From Haloactinospora alba (GTDB lineage Bacteria; Actinomycetota; Actinomycetes; Streptosporangiales; Streptosporangiaceae): a stretch of DNA of 64,000 nt. Position numbers and translations under genes: made by a program. Every line of letters starts with the position of its first letter. Position 1 is the stretch's first letter. The stretch covers positions 558,001 to 622,000 of the forward strand of contig NZ_VFQC01000001.1 of assembly GCF_006717075.1 (NCBI RefSeq), written 5' to 3'. Positions 1 to 8,623 of this stretch are shown one piece after another. Below the pieces are notes generated by a model, which saw only the letters and a list, made by a program, of their open reading frames with translations, did not search any database and was not told the origin of the DNA.

Positions 1-1
1 C

Positions 2-769
2 GACGCGCTGGACGAGCGCCACCTCACCGACATAGCCGAGGCCGCCGCCGAAGCCCACCGCACGGACGGAACCGTGTGGGTGGCGGTGGACCCCGGAGCG
101 AGCAGCACCCAGCTGTCCTACGCGTTGCGGCTGCGCGGGCAGGCCGGGGCGCGGGGCCCGATGCTCGCCGTGGCGGGCAGCCTCACCGAGGTGACCCAGC
201 GCCAGATGGACACCCTCGCCCGCAGCGGCCCGGTGAAGTTCGTCGACATCGACGTGGAACGCCTCACCGACCCCCGCGACGACCACGCCCAGGAGGTGGC
301 CCGGGAACTCACCAGCCAGCTCACCTCCGCGGGGTTCCCCGAACTGGTCGTGGCGCGCGCTCTCCCAGTACGGGAGGGCGCCGGGGGAACGCCGTCCCGG
401 CGCGCGCTTCCGGGCCGACTCGCCGAGCTCGTGTGCGAGGTCGTCCAGGACGTGCACGAGGAGGCCGGGGCGCACTCCCTACCCAGTGGCCTCTACCTCA
501 CCGGTGGGGACGTCATCTCCAGCGTGCTCGACGAGCTCGGGGTGCACGCCTTCGAGGTCGGTGGTGAGGTGCTTCCGCTAGCGGTGCACGGCCACCTGAG
601 CGGCGGCCCCCTGGACGGAACCCCCACGGTCACGAAGGGCGGACTGGTGGGCGACGACACCGCCGCCTCCGAGTGCGTGGCCAAACTGCGGCGAGCGGCC
701 CAGACCCGGCTGTTGCAGGTGTACTCCGAGGTCTCGGAACACATCATCCCGAACACGTCCGGTAGCTGA
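2..769 (+). CDS. four-carbon acid sugar kinase family protein, C-terminal part
   Basis: The reading frame is open from the first bases of the window, so the gene begins upstream; about 255 residues are visible. The C-terminal half has the nucleotide-binding signature of the DUF1537 (OtnK/DtnK/LtnK) family: LTGGDVISSVLDELG, then GEVLPL, GHLSGGPLDG and a TKGG motif. Family members phosphorylate four-carbon acid sugars (threonate, erythronate, 3-oxo-tetronate) in the cytoplasm. The final stretch after the TKGG motif is followed by a tail of about 45 residues without recognisable features. The next gene is 118 bp downstream on the same strand. The substrate cannot be told from this part. Confidence 0.82.
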   Translation, partial: DALDERHLTDIAEAAAEAHRTDGTVWVAVDPGASSTQLSYALRLRGQAGARGPMLAVAGSLTEVTQRQMDTLARSGPVKFVDIDVERLTDPRDDHAQEVARELTSQLTSAGFPELVVARALPVREGAGGTPSRRALPGRLAELVCEVVQDVHEEAGAHSLPSGLYLTGGDVISSVLDELGVHAFEVGGEVLPLAVHGHLSGGPLDGTPTVTKGGLVGDDTAASECVAKLRRAAQTRLLQVYSEVSEHIIPNTSGS

Positions 770-887
770 GACCCGGCTGTCGACCACTGCGAGCTGACTC
801 ACATCCTCCCAGGGCAGCGCACCATGGTGTGCGTGGTCTACACTGCCGGGAAATTTACCCAAGTAGAAGACGATTCCAAGGAGGATG

Positions 888-2012
888 ATGACACAACTGG
901 CATACGGAACGCTCCAGCAACTGCCCAAGGTGCTCCTGCACGACAACCTCGAGGGCGGCCTCCGGCCCAGCACCCTCGTGGAACTCGCCGCGGAGCAGGG
1001 CTACACGGGCCTTCCCGCCGAGGAGCCCGGCCGGCTGCAGGAGTGGTACGCCCGGGAAGGGGCGCGGCTGCACGAGGCGGAATCCGTGCGCTTCGAACCG
1101 GTGCTGGACCTGTTGCAGACCCGGGAGGCACTGACCCGGGTGGCGGCCGAGTGCGCCCAGGACCTCGCCGAGGACGGCGTCGTCTACGCCGAGGTCAAGG
1201 TGGCGCCGGAGCTGCACACCCGTCAGGACCTCAACAGGGAGGAGGTCGTGGCCGCGGTCCTGGAGGGACTGCGCGTGGGGGAGGCCAAGTCCCGGCTGTT
1301 CGGGCGCACCGTCGACGTGCGGCTGCTGCTCACCGCGATGCGGCAGGCGGCCGACTCGTTGGAGATCGCCGACCTCGCGGTGCGGTACCGGCACCAGGGG
1401 GTCGCGGGCTTCGACATCTCCGGGCCCGAGGCGGGGTACCCGCCCACACGCCACATCTCGGCCTGCGAGTACATCAAGCGGGAGAACTTCAACCTCACCC
1501 TGCACGCGGGGGAAGGGTTCGGACTCTCCTCGATCTGGGAAGCGATCCAGTGGTGCGGCGCGGAACGGCTCGGCCAGGGCGTGCGCATCATCGACGACAT
1601 CGCCGTGGCCGAGGACGGCTCGGCCAAACTGGGACAGCTCGCCTCCTTCGTCCGGGACAAGCGGATACCGCTGGAACTGTGCCCCAGTTCCAACGTGAAC
1701 ACCGGCGTCGTGCGCGACCTGTCCGAGCACCCGGTGGAGGTGCTGCGGAAACTGCGGTTCCGCGCCACCATCAACACCGACAACCGGATGCTCGACCGCA
1801 CCTCGATGACCGAGGAGTTCTCCCGGCTCGCCGACGAGTTCGGTTACGGCCTGGAGGAACTGCGGTGGTTCACGGTGAACGCGATGAAATCCGCTTTCAC
1901 CAGCCACGACGAGCGTCTCGCGCTGATCAACCACACGATCAAGCCCGGCTACGCCACGGTGCGTTCCGGATACGCCAGCGCGGCGTTCTTCCGCCAGGAA
2001 GACGCCTGGTAA
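888..2012 (+). CDS. adenosine deaminase-like protein with substituted active-site residues
   Basis: A 374-residue homologue of actinobacterial adenosine deaminase, which hydrolyses adenosine to inosine in purine salvage. Overall similarity is clear: LLH..L.GGLRP at the N-terminus, FDISGPEAGYPP, LHAGEGFG, CPSSNVNTG and NTDNRM. Key residues differ. The HDHLDGG metal motif reads HDNLEGG, so the second metal-ligand His is Asn, and the catalytic RLGHGVRI motif reads RLGQGVRI, so the general base His is Gln. The HAGE Glu/His and the NTD Asp are retained. It may be inactive, metal-altered or act on another substrate. AAGGAGG abuts a first ATG at 885; the second ATG at 888 has better spacing, so I chose it. 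Confidence 0.85.
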   Translation: MTQLAYGTLQQLPKVLLHDNLEGGLRPSTLVELAAEQGYTGLPAEEPGRLQEWYAREGARLHEAESVRFEPVLDLLQTREALTRVAAECAQDLAEDGVVYAEVKVAPELHTRQDLNREEVVAAVLEGLRVGEAKSRLFGRTVDVRLLLTAMRQAADSLEIADLAVRYRHQGVAGFDISGPEAGYPPTRHISACEYIKRENFNLTLHAGEGFGLSSIWEAIQWCGAERLGQGVRIIDDIAVAEDGSAKLGQLASFVRDKRIPLELCPSSNVNTGVVRDLSEHPVEVLRKLRFRATINTDNRMLDRTSMTEEFSRLADEFGYGLEELRWFTVNAMKSAFTSHDERLALINHTIKPGYATVRSGYASAAFFRQEDAW

Positions 2013-2040
2013 CCAGCCGCTGCCACCGGGCCGGCCCCGC

Positions 2041-3090
2041 TCACGAGCGGGCCGCGCTGTCGGTGGACGGCAGCGCGCGGGCCAGCCGCTCCGGTGAGAT
2101 CCGCTCCTCGCTGACGTAGTAGAGGAGACTGCCCCCGGGGACCGGTGTCCGCCACGGTGGGCTCACCCGCAGCGTCCCGTCGACACGCGCGGCGAGCAGC
2201 GTGGCGTCGTGCTCGCGCCCCATGACGGTCTGGTAGTCGCCGAACGCGGCCGAGGGCGCGGAGTCCGGCAGGCGCAGCGCGTACGTGTTCTGCCCGCCGT
2301 AGGTCATCAGCTCCGAGTACACCTGGGATATACCCGGCGACTGGAGCTCCTCGGTCACCATGCGCGGGCTGTGCCACTGCAGGCAGCGCACCTCGCCGTT
2401 GACGTACTGCAGGCGGGTGGTGTGCTCCAGGTCCCGCAGGGTGGCCACCAGGTGGACGTCCGGGGCGACGTGGTTGACCGTCACCACGACCGCCAGGGTC
2501 TCGTGGTCGTCACGCGCGTCCACGAGAACCGTGTGCGCCCGGTGCACGCCTGCGCGCCGCAGCACGTCGCTGTCGGTGAGGTCACCGCGCACGAAGTCGG
2601 TGACGCGGTCCGGCATGGGGTGGCTCTCCACCTCGTCCCAGGCCGCGAGGACCACTGCCTGGTTGGTGTCGGCCAGCACCTCGTCGACGATGCGTTCCGT
2701 CCGGCCGGGGGTGTAGCCGAGCACCACGGTGTGCTTCCTGTGGTCCACAGTGATCGAGCCGTGCATACGCCGTCCCTTCGCGTTCTCGATGGCGCCCGCA
2801 AGCTGGGTGAAGATCGTGGTGAGCGTGGCGATACCGCCGATGATGACGTAGACCCCGACGACGTGGCCCATCGTCGTGGTGGGGTGGAAGTCGCCGTACC
2901 CCACGGTGGAGGCGGTCACGATGAACCACCACCAGTAGGTCGCGGGGTCGGTGAACCGGGCGTCCGCCGGTTCGGCGAGGGCCATCAGCGGCCAGCTCGT
3001 CACGAACACGGCGACCATCACCATGGCCGGCAGCATCCAGGTGCGCGCCCGGGTCAGGCCGCGCAGCAGGTAGGTCAGGAAAACAGGCAC
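2041..3090 (-). CDS. two-TM potassium channel with cytoplasmic RCK/TrkA-N domain
   Basis: A 349-residue membrane protein. Hydrophobic segments lie at about residues 18-38 and 78-100, with the pore loop between them carrying the K+ selectivity filter TVGYGD. A NAD-binding-type TrkA-N (RCK) domain starts near residue 120 (HTVVLGYTPG..., the Rossmann beta-alpha-beta) and runs to about 240. The architecture is that of prokaryotic 2TM K+ channels gated by cytosolic ligands. The start is GTG. The gene is convergent with the adenosine deaminase-like gene; the two stop codons are 28 bp apart and a short GC hairpin lies there. Confidence 0.9.
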   Translation of the reverse strand: MPVFLTYLLRGLTRARTWMLPAMVMVAVFVTSWPLMALAEPADARFTDPATYWWWFIVTASTVGYGDFHPTTTMGHVVGVYVIIGGIATLTTIFTQLAGAIENAKGRRMHGSITVDHRKHTVVLGYTPGRTERIVDEVLADTNQAVVLAAWDEVESHPMPDRVTDFVRGDLTDSDVLRRAGVHRAHTVLVDARDDHETLAVVVTVNHVAPDVHLVATLRDLEHTTRLQYVNGEVRCLQWHSPRMVTEELQSPGISQVYSELMTYGGQNTYALRLPDSAPSAAFGDYQTVMGREHDATLLAARVDGTLRVSPPWRTPVPGGSLLYYVSEERISPERLARALPSTDSAARS

Positions 3091-3454
3091 GGGTCGGTCC
3101 GTTCACGTACGAGGGGTCTCTCCCACCTCCGCCAGTGTGCCGTATCCCCGCGGGCCGGGCACCGCGCCACCGCGGTCCACGGGTGACGCGGGCGCGGAAC
3201 CGGCACTCCCGATCACACGCCGCGGACGCGGAAGGGAACCGGAGCCGAGGAATTGTTCCTTTCCTTTGTCCTCTCCACGAGATTCGTGCGGGGACGGAGG
3301 CGGGAGGCGCGACGGGGGAGGAAAAACCCGAGGACCGGCCCGTGTTTCGGGCGGGGCGGACAATTCCGGTTTCCGGTACTTCTTCTTCCTGTCGTTTCGT
3401 GATTCGTAGTAATCTCGCGCTCGGCATCCCCATCCCCCAGTACGGAAGCACAAC
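3091..3454. other. intergenic region upstream of the channel and kinase genes
   Basis: About 360 bp between the divergently transcribed K+ channel and Ser/Thr kinase genes. It should hold both promoters. It contains T-rich patches near 3250-3270 and 3375-3400, unusual for this GC-rich DNA, but I could not assign convincing -35/-10 pairs and see no gene. Confidence 0.5.
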
Positions 3455-4882
3455 ATGGCAGAGGAACACACGGGTGGTCGTGTCGTGGCCGGCCGTTACG
3501 AGCTGCGTGAGGAACTCGGCCGGGGCGGCATGGGAGTGGTGTGGCTCGCCCACGACCACTCGCTCGCACGCGACGTCGCGATCAAGGAAGTGCTCGTTCC
3601 CGACCATGTGACAGGAGAGGAGCGCACGGAGGCGCACTCCCGGATCCGGCGCGAGGCCCAGACCGCCGCGCGCATCGCCCACCCTGCGGTGATCACGGTC
3701 CACGACATCCTCGACGTCGACGGTCACCCGTGGATCGTGATGGAGCGCATCGAGGGAGAGTCCCTCCAGGAACGGCTGGACAGCCGAGGCCCCCTGCCCG
3801 AGGCCGCCGCCCGCACCATGGCGGAGGCGATCGTGGGCGCGCTGCACGCGGCGCACGAACTCGGGGTGGTCCACCGCGACGTCAAACCCGCCAACATCAT
3901 GCTGGCCGGGGACGGGCGGGCGATGCTGACCGATTTCGGCATCGCGACCGTTGACGGCGCCACCGCGCTGACACGCACCGGAACCCTGATCGGTTCCCCG
4001 GAGTACATGGCGCCGGAACGGCTGGAGCGCGAGGAGGCCCTGGCCGCTTCCGACCTGTGGAGCCTGGGGGCGACCCTGCACGCCGCTGTCGAAGGACGGT
4101 CACCCTTCCACCGGGAGACGTTGACCGGAACCATCACCGCTGTCGTGACCCTGCCGGTTCCGCCCCCGGAGCACGCCGGAGGGCTCACCCCGCTGATCAC
4201 CGGCCTGTTGAACCGCGACATAGAGCGACGCCCCACAGCGGAACAGGCACGGGACCTGCTCAGTGGAACGGAGGGCACCCACCGGCTGAGTCCCTCCAAC
4301 CCGACCCGTGTCCTCCCGGACGCCACCGGGCCGCCTGCCCCGGACACACCGCCGCGTCGGGAGGGGGGAGTGGTCTCGTCGGACCACCCGCTGCGCGCGA
4401 CGCCCCACACGCCCTCCGCGCCCCCGCAGCGGCCGTCATCCCGGCCGGTACCGGAACCGAGCCCTCCGTCCCCGCCGTCCCGGGCCCTGGACGCGAGCGG
4501 GACGGGGGAGGAGGATCCCCCCGTTCCCCCCTCGATTCACGCCGCACGGGCACTGCTGATGATGTTCGGCGCGCAGGCGCTCATTCTCGGAGTCATCAAT
4601 CTCGGCGAGGACACGCTCTGGTACCTCGTGCGGATTCCGGTCGCTGTGGTGTGGCTTGTTGAGGGGGCCGTCGCTCTGGCCGTCGGTTTCCGTCTCTCTT
4701 TCGGAAGGGGCGGCGTTCTCGCGGCGGCGGTGGTTTTCTCCGTGCTCCGTATTCTGGTCATACTGAGCGACATGTTCCATGGCTACGATCCACGGATATG
4801 GATGCTCGTCCTATTCCCGGCCGTGGTTTTCCTCGTCGCGCGGGAGGACGCGCGCGATTTCCTGCTGCACCGCCGGGGATGA
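3455..4882 (+). CDS. membrane-bound Ser/Thr protein kinase (PknB-like kinase domain)
   Basis: A 475-residue Hanks-type kinase. The kinase domain spans about residues 12-275: glycine loop GRGGMGVVW, invariant Lys in VAIKEV, catalytic loop HRDVKPANI, DFG motif TDFGIA and APE-like MAPERL. A Pro/Ser/Arg-rich linker (about 280-365) follows. The C-terminus (about 370-465) has four hydrophobic segments rather than the single TM plus PASTA domains of PknB, so it is a membrane kinase without an obvious extracellular sensor. It stands alone between divergent and convergent neighbours. Substrates are unknown. Confidence 0.92.
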   Translation: MAEEHTGGRVVAGRYELREELGRGGMGVVWLAHDHSLARDVAIKEVLVPDHVTGEERTEAHSRIRREAQTAARIAHPAVITVHDILDVDGHPWIVMERIEGESLQERLDSRGPLPEAAARTMAEAIVGALHAAHELGVVHRDVKPANIMLAGDGRAMLTDFGIATVDGATALTRTGTLIGSPEYMAPERLEREEALAASDLWSLGATLHAAVEGRSPFHRETLTGTITAVVTLPVPPPEHAGGLTPLITGLLNRDIERRPTAEQARDLLSGTEGTHRLSPSNPTRVLPDATGPPAPDTPPRREGGVVSSDHPLRATPHTPSAPPQRPSSRPVPEPSPPSPPSRALDASGTGEEDPPVPPSIHAARALLMMFGAQALILGVINLGEDTLWYLVRIPVAVVWLVEGAVALAVGFRLSFGRGGVLAAAVVFSVLRILVILSDMFHGYDPRIWMLVLFPAVVFLVAREDARDFLLHRRG

Positions 4883-4961
4883 ACGCGGCGGAGCCCCTTC
4901 TCTCCGGGAACGGCGGCTGGTGCTCCCGGGATCGCACACCCGGACCGCGCCGCCGCCGTGG

Positions 4962-5516
4962 TCAGAGGTAGCGGACCACCCGGGCGGGGTTGCCGACGGC
5001 GACGGCGTTGGCGGGAAGGTCACGGGAGACGACGGCGCCGGCGCCGACCACGGTGTTCTCCCCGACGGTGACCCCGGGGCAGACAATGGCGCCCCCGCCC
5101 AGCCAGGCATTGTCGCCGATGGCGATCGGGCTGGCGGACTCCCACTTGGCGCGGCGCAGCTCCGGGTCCACCGGGTGGGTGGGGGTCAGCAGCTGCACGT
5201 TGGGTCCGAGCTGGGCGTCGGCCCCGATGCCGATGGGGGCCACGTCGAGCAGCACGACGCCGAAGTTCAGGAACGCGTTGTCGCCGATGGTGGTCCGGTA
5301 GCCGTAGTCCACCCGCAACGGTGGCCGCACCTCGACGCCGTCACCGACCTTGGCCAGCAATTGCCCCAGCAGCTCGCGCCGGGTGTCCGGGTCGTCGGCG
5401 CTGGTGGCGTTGAACCGTTCGGCCGCCAGGGCGGCGTGTGTGGCGTCGGCGATGAGCTCCGGGTCGTCGGCGATGTAGTGCTCGCCCGCCAGCATGCGTT
5501 CCTTCTGGCTGGTCAA
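4962..5516 (-). CDS. sugar O-acetyltransferase (maltose/galactoside acetyltransferase family)
   Basis: A 184-residue left-handed beta-helix acetyltransferase of the Maa/LacA/NodL family, transferring acetyl from acetyl-CoA to a sugar hydroxyl. The N-terminal Mac domain begins with KERMLAGEHY. Hexapeptide repeats (IGDNAFLNFG, IGIGADAQLG, IAIGDNAWLGGGAIV, VGENTVVGAGAVV) fill residues 75-175, and the catalytic His lies in LTPTHPVDPELR. Length is normal for the family. It is monocistronic, convergent with the kinase gene; the real acceptor sugar is unknown. Confidence 0.92.
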   Translation of the reverse strand: MTSQKERMLAGEHYIADDPELIADATHAALAAERFNATSADDPDTRRELLGQLLAKVGDGVEVRPPLRVDYGYRTTIGDNAFLNFGVVLLDVAPIGIGADAQLGPNVQLLTPTHPVDPELRRAKWESASPIAIGDNAWLGGGAIVCPGVTVGENTVVGAGAVVSRDLPANAVAVGNPARVVRYL

Positions 5517-5690
5517 CCGTGCGTCCTCCCGCCGGGCCGGTGATGGTGTGAGGGCAGCATCCTACCGCCGTCCGCATTCCCCGCACCATCCCCGCCGACG
5601 CGGGAGCCGGAGCCACGACGACGGCGCGGCTCCGGCGTGACGCGTTCTCCCCGTGCCTTCCGCGCGGTGCGGCGGCCGGGGTTGTAGGGT

Positions 5691-5740
5691 CGCACCGGGC
5701 GGCGGACGGTCCCCTACTGTGCGATCCGCCGCCCGGTGCG
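5691..5740 (-). terminator. terminator of the SDR-AurF-BVMO-DUF4873 operon
   Basis: A perfect 16-bp inverted repeat (CGCACCGGGCGGCGGA at 5691-5706 and its complement at 5725-5740) with an 18-nt loop, 5 bp beyond the DUF4873 stop codon. There is no U-tract, as is common in actinomycetes. Confidence 0.75.
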
Positions 5741-5745
5741 AGTCT

Positions 5746-6066
5746 TCACAGCTCGGGGTCCACCTCGGGCAGGGGGTAGGGGGGCGCTCCGGAGCCGAAG
5801 ACGGGGTGGCCGCCCCAGACGTTGGCGTCGCCCAGTTTCCCCGATCCCTCATGGCCTTCCGGTGTCCGCACGGTGACCGAGGTGTTCCCGGCCTGGAACG
5901 CCTCGGTCACCTCCGAGCTCGGCGACAGCCGGCCCACCCACCGGTAGCCGCCGTTGAGCGGGTCGAAGTGGCCCGCGATGTGGGCGTGCGCGGTGATCTC
6001 CGCGCCGTTGGCCACCAGGGTGACGGGGCCGTTGTACTCTTCTTCCTCGTCGTCCATGCCGCTCAT
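5746..6066 (-). CDS. DUF4873 domain protein
   Basis: A 106-residue protein with the DUF4873 pattern: GPVTLVANG, a HAHIAGHFDPLNGGYRW segment and a C-terminal TPEGHEGSGKLGD stretch. Members sit beside flavin monooxygenases in actinobacteria; their function is unproved. The ATG start overlaps the stop of the upstream BVMO gene in an ATGA junction, so the two are probably translationally coupled. A short acidic run (DDEEEE) follows the start. It is the last gene of the operon before the terminator. Confidence 0.82.
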   Translation of the reverse strand: MSGMDDEEEEYNGPVTLVANGAEITAHAHIAGHFDPLNGGYRWVGRLSPSSEVTEAFQAGNTSVTVRTPEGHEGSGKLGDANVWGGHPVFGSGAPPYPLPEVDPEL

Positions 6067-7577
6067 GCGGTGACCTCCACTCCGTTGCGGCGAGCGGCGG
6101 AGCGGGAGCTGAGGTGGTAGTTCCCCGCGTCGAACTTGCGGTTCTGCAGCGCGAACTCCCAGCTGAAACCGGGCCACAGCGTCACGTTGCGGCCTTCGGA
6201 GTTGAGGTACCAGCTGTCGCAGCCGCCCGTGACCCAGACGGTGCCCTTCATCTTGCGCTGCACCCGCCGGGTGTAGGCGTCCTGGGCGTCCTCCCGGGGG
6301 GAGAGCCGGTCGACGCCGTTGTGGCAGGCGTAGCGCAGCGCGGCCATGGCGTAGTTGATCTGCGCCTCGATCAGGAACACCTGGGAGGTGTGTCCCGGCC
6401 CGGTGTTGGGTCCGGCCAGGAGGAACAGGTTCGGGTAGCCCTTGACGGTGGTGCCGCGGTGGGCCTGCATGTTGTCGCCCCACCGTTCGGACAGGGCGAC
6501 CCCCTCGGAGTCGTAGATCCGTTGGGCGATCGGCAGGTCGGTCACGTGGAAGCCCGTGCCGAAGATGATCGTGTCGACCTCGCGCTCCGTCCCGTCGGCG
6601 GACACGACCGACTTCTCCCGCACCTCGGACACCCCGTCGGTGATGACCGACACGTTGGGCTGGGCCAGGGAGGGGTAGTAGTCGTTGGCGAGCAGGATGC
6701 GCTTACAGCCGGGGAGGTAGTTCGGGGTGAGCTTGGCGCGCAGCTCGGGGTCCTTGACGGCCCGCTTCATGTGGGCCTTGGACAGTGCCGCGACCCCCTT
6801 CATCAGCTTGGGGCTGTGCACGAACCCGAAGATGTAGTTCTCCCGCATCCAGTAGACGCCCTTCCGGGCGATCTGCTGGGTGACCGGAACGTTGCGGTAG
6901 AGCCAGCTCTCCACGGAGCTGATGTTGCGGTCGGTGCGGGGGATCACCCAGGCGGGGGTGCGCTGGAAGAGGTGCAGGTGACCGACCTGGGGCTGGATCT
7001 GGGGCACGAACTGGATGGCGGAGGCGCCGGTGCCGACCACGGCCACGTTGCGCCCGTTGAGGTCGTGCTCGTGGTTCCAGTCGGCCGAGTGGAACATGGT
7101 TCCCTCGAACTTGTCCAAACCCGGAATATCGGGAATGGAAGGGTCGGCGAGTGCCCCGCAACCGCTCACCAGGAACTGGGCGGTGACGACGCCGTGCGGC
7201 GTGTGCAGCCACCAGCGGTTGCCCTCCGGGTCCCAGCGGGCCGCCTCCACGTCGTGGTCGAACTTGACGTGCCGGACGATGTCCTCGTCCTCGGCGACGC
7301 GGCGCAGGTAGTCCCAGATCTCGGGCTGTCCGGAGAAACTCCGGCTCCAGTCCGGGTTGGGAGCGAACGACAGCGAGTACAGGTTCGACGGTACGTCGCA
7401 GGTCGCTCCGGGGTAGGTGTTGTCACGCCAGGTGCCACCGATGTCGTTGGCACGTTCCAACAGCACCAGGTCTTTCAGCCCGGCCCGCTTCAGTCGGGCC
7501 GCCATGCCGATCCCGGCGAACCCGGTGCCGATGATGGCAACCCGGTAGTGCTCGGGATGTGTCGCGCGTTCGGTCAC
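6063..7577 (-). CDS. FAD-dependent Baeyer-Villiger-type monooxygenase
   Basis: A 504-residue flavoprotein with two Rossmann motifs, IIGTGFAGIG (FAD, residues 15-24) and VVGTGASAI (NADPH, about 180), and the BVMO-type fingerprint F-E-G-x3-H-x3-W (residues 157-167). It also has the GGTWRDNTYPGATCDVPS segment typical of class B flavin monooxygenases. Such enzymes insert oxygen next to ketones or oxidise heteroatoms using NADPH and O2. The GTG start follows GGAAGGA. It lies third in an operon with an SDR and a diiron oxygenase, which suggests successive oxidation of one lipid- or steroid-like substrate; that is inference. Confidence 0.92.
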   Translation of the reverse strand: MTERATHPEHYRVAIIGTGFAGIGMAARLKRAGLKDLVLLERANDIGGTWRDNTYPGATCDVPSNLYSLSFAPNPDWSRSFSGQPEIWDYLRRVAEDEDIVRHVKFDHDVEAARWDPEGNRWWLHTPHGVVTAQFLVSGCGALADPSIPDIPGLDKFEGTMFHSADWNHEHDLNGRNVAVVGTGASAIQFVPQIQPQVGHLHLFQRTPAWVIPRTDRNISSVESWLYRNVPVTQQIARKGVYWMRENYIFGFVHSPKLMKGVAALSKAHMKRAVKDPELRAKLTPNYLPGCKRILLANDYYPSLAQPNVSVITDGVSEVREKSVVSADGTEREVDTIIFGTGFHVTDLPIAQRIYDSEGVALSERWGDNMQAHRGTTVKGYPNLFLLAGPNTGPGHTSQVFLIEAQINYAMAALRYACHNGVDRLSPREDAQDAYTRRVQRKMKGTVWVTGGCDSWYLNSEGRNVTLWPGFSWEFALQNRKFDAGNYHLSSRSAARRNGVEVTA

Positions 7578-7652
7578 GTTTCCGGTTCCTTCCGATGCCG
7601 TCCGGTGGCGTACGCCCGAGGCGGGGCCGGCGCGCGCCGGCCCCGGCGGTGG

Positions 7653-8576
7653 TCAGGCGGCGGCTCCCCGGCGGCCCAGCAGGCCCGCCCGGCGCCAGAA
7701 GAACTTGCCCGGGCCGGAGATCATGCCGGACTTGTTCAGCGTGGAGACGACCTTGCGGGCGGCCCACGTCTTCGTGTCGGTCCACTGGGAGTTGCGGCGC
7801 GCCACCCTGCGGGCCTCGCGCGGGTCCAGTCCGACCTTCGCGTACACCTGGGGGTTGATCAGGCGCGTCGCCGAGTAGTACACGACCAGACCGAGCATGA
7901 GCCGGCTGTAGCCCTTGACGAGAGGGTTGCGGTCCTGCCAGTCGCGGGCCAGCTCCTCGCGGGCGTAGCGCATGTGCCGCGCCTCCTCCACCACGTGGAT
8001 GCGGGAGACCGCCCGGGTGAGGGGCTCCAGCGACTCGTCCACCATGATCTCGCGCTGCAGCTGGTCCAGGATCTCCTCCACGAACAGCGCACCGCTGAAC
8101 GTGAGCGGTCCGTTGGAGATGGCCTTGAAGATCCGGCCGAGGAACTGCGCCGTGCGGTCCAGGTTGTAGAACGGCGCGTCGAGCTTCTCGATCATCTTGG
8201 CGAACATGATCGAGTGGCGGCACTCGTCGGCGATCTCGGTGTAGGCGTACTTGACGTGGTTGGAGGTGGGGTCGCGGTCGTAGGCGTGCCGGACCAGCAT
8301 CTGCATCAGGATCGTCTCGAACCAGATGCCGATGCTGGCGACGCTGGCGATCTCCTGGCGGCTCAGCTCCTTGCGCTGCTCCTCGGTGAGCTGGTCCCAC
8401 AGGTAGGTGCCGTAGAGGGAGATGCGCTCCGGGTGGATCGCGTACTTGTCCTTGTCGACGGGAGCGTCCCAGTCGATCTCTACCAGCGGGTTGTAGGACG
8501 CCTTGGCCGACGAGCGCAGCAGGCGTTTGGCGATGTCTTCCCGGTCGGTGACGGGGGGTTGCGCCTGGACGGTCAT
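7653..8576 (-). CDS. AurF-family diiron oxygenase
   Basis: A 307-residue protein with the ferritin-like diiron pattern of the AurF (p-aminobenzoate N-oxygenase) family: an early Glu in IWFETILM, E-x6-H in YTEIADECRHSIMF, and later FVEEILD and the E-x2-H motif in VVEEARHMRYA. Most actinobacterial members have unknown substrates, and some hydroxylate or desaturate lipids. The ATG was chosen because AAAGGAGG precedes it by 6 nt; longer frames lack a ribosome site. It lies 47 bp after the SDR gene and 75 bp before the BVMO gene. Confidence 0.88.
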   Translation of the reverse strand: MTVQAQPPVTDREDIAKRLLRSSAKASYNPLVEIDWDAPVDKDKYAIHPERISLYGTYLWDQLTEEQRKELSRQEIASVASIGIWFETILMQMLVRHAYDRDPTSNHVKYAYTEIADECRHSIMFAKMIEKLDAPFYNLDRTAQFLGRIFKAISNGPLTFSGALFVEEILDQLQREIMVDESLEPLTRAVSRIHVVEEARHMRYAREELARDWQDRNPLVKGYSRLMLGLVVYYSATRLINPQVYAKVGLDPREARRVARRNSQWTDTKTWAARKVVSTLNKSGMISGPGKFFWRRAGLLGRRGAAA

Positions 8577-8623
8577 TGCGGTCCTCCTTTGACGGGGTGG
8601 CGCTGCGGGTAGCGGCGGGTGGT

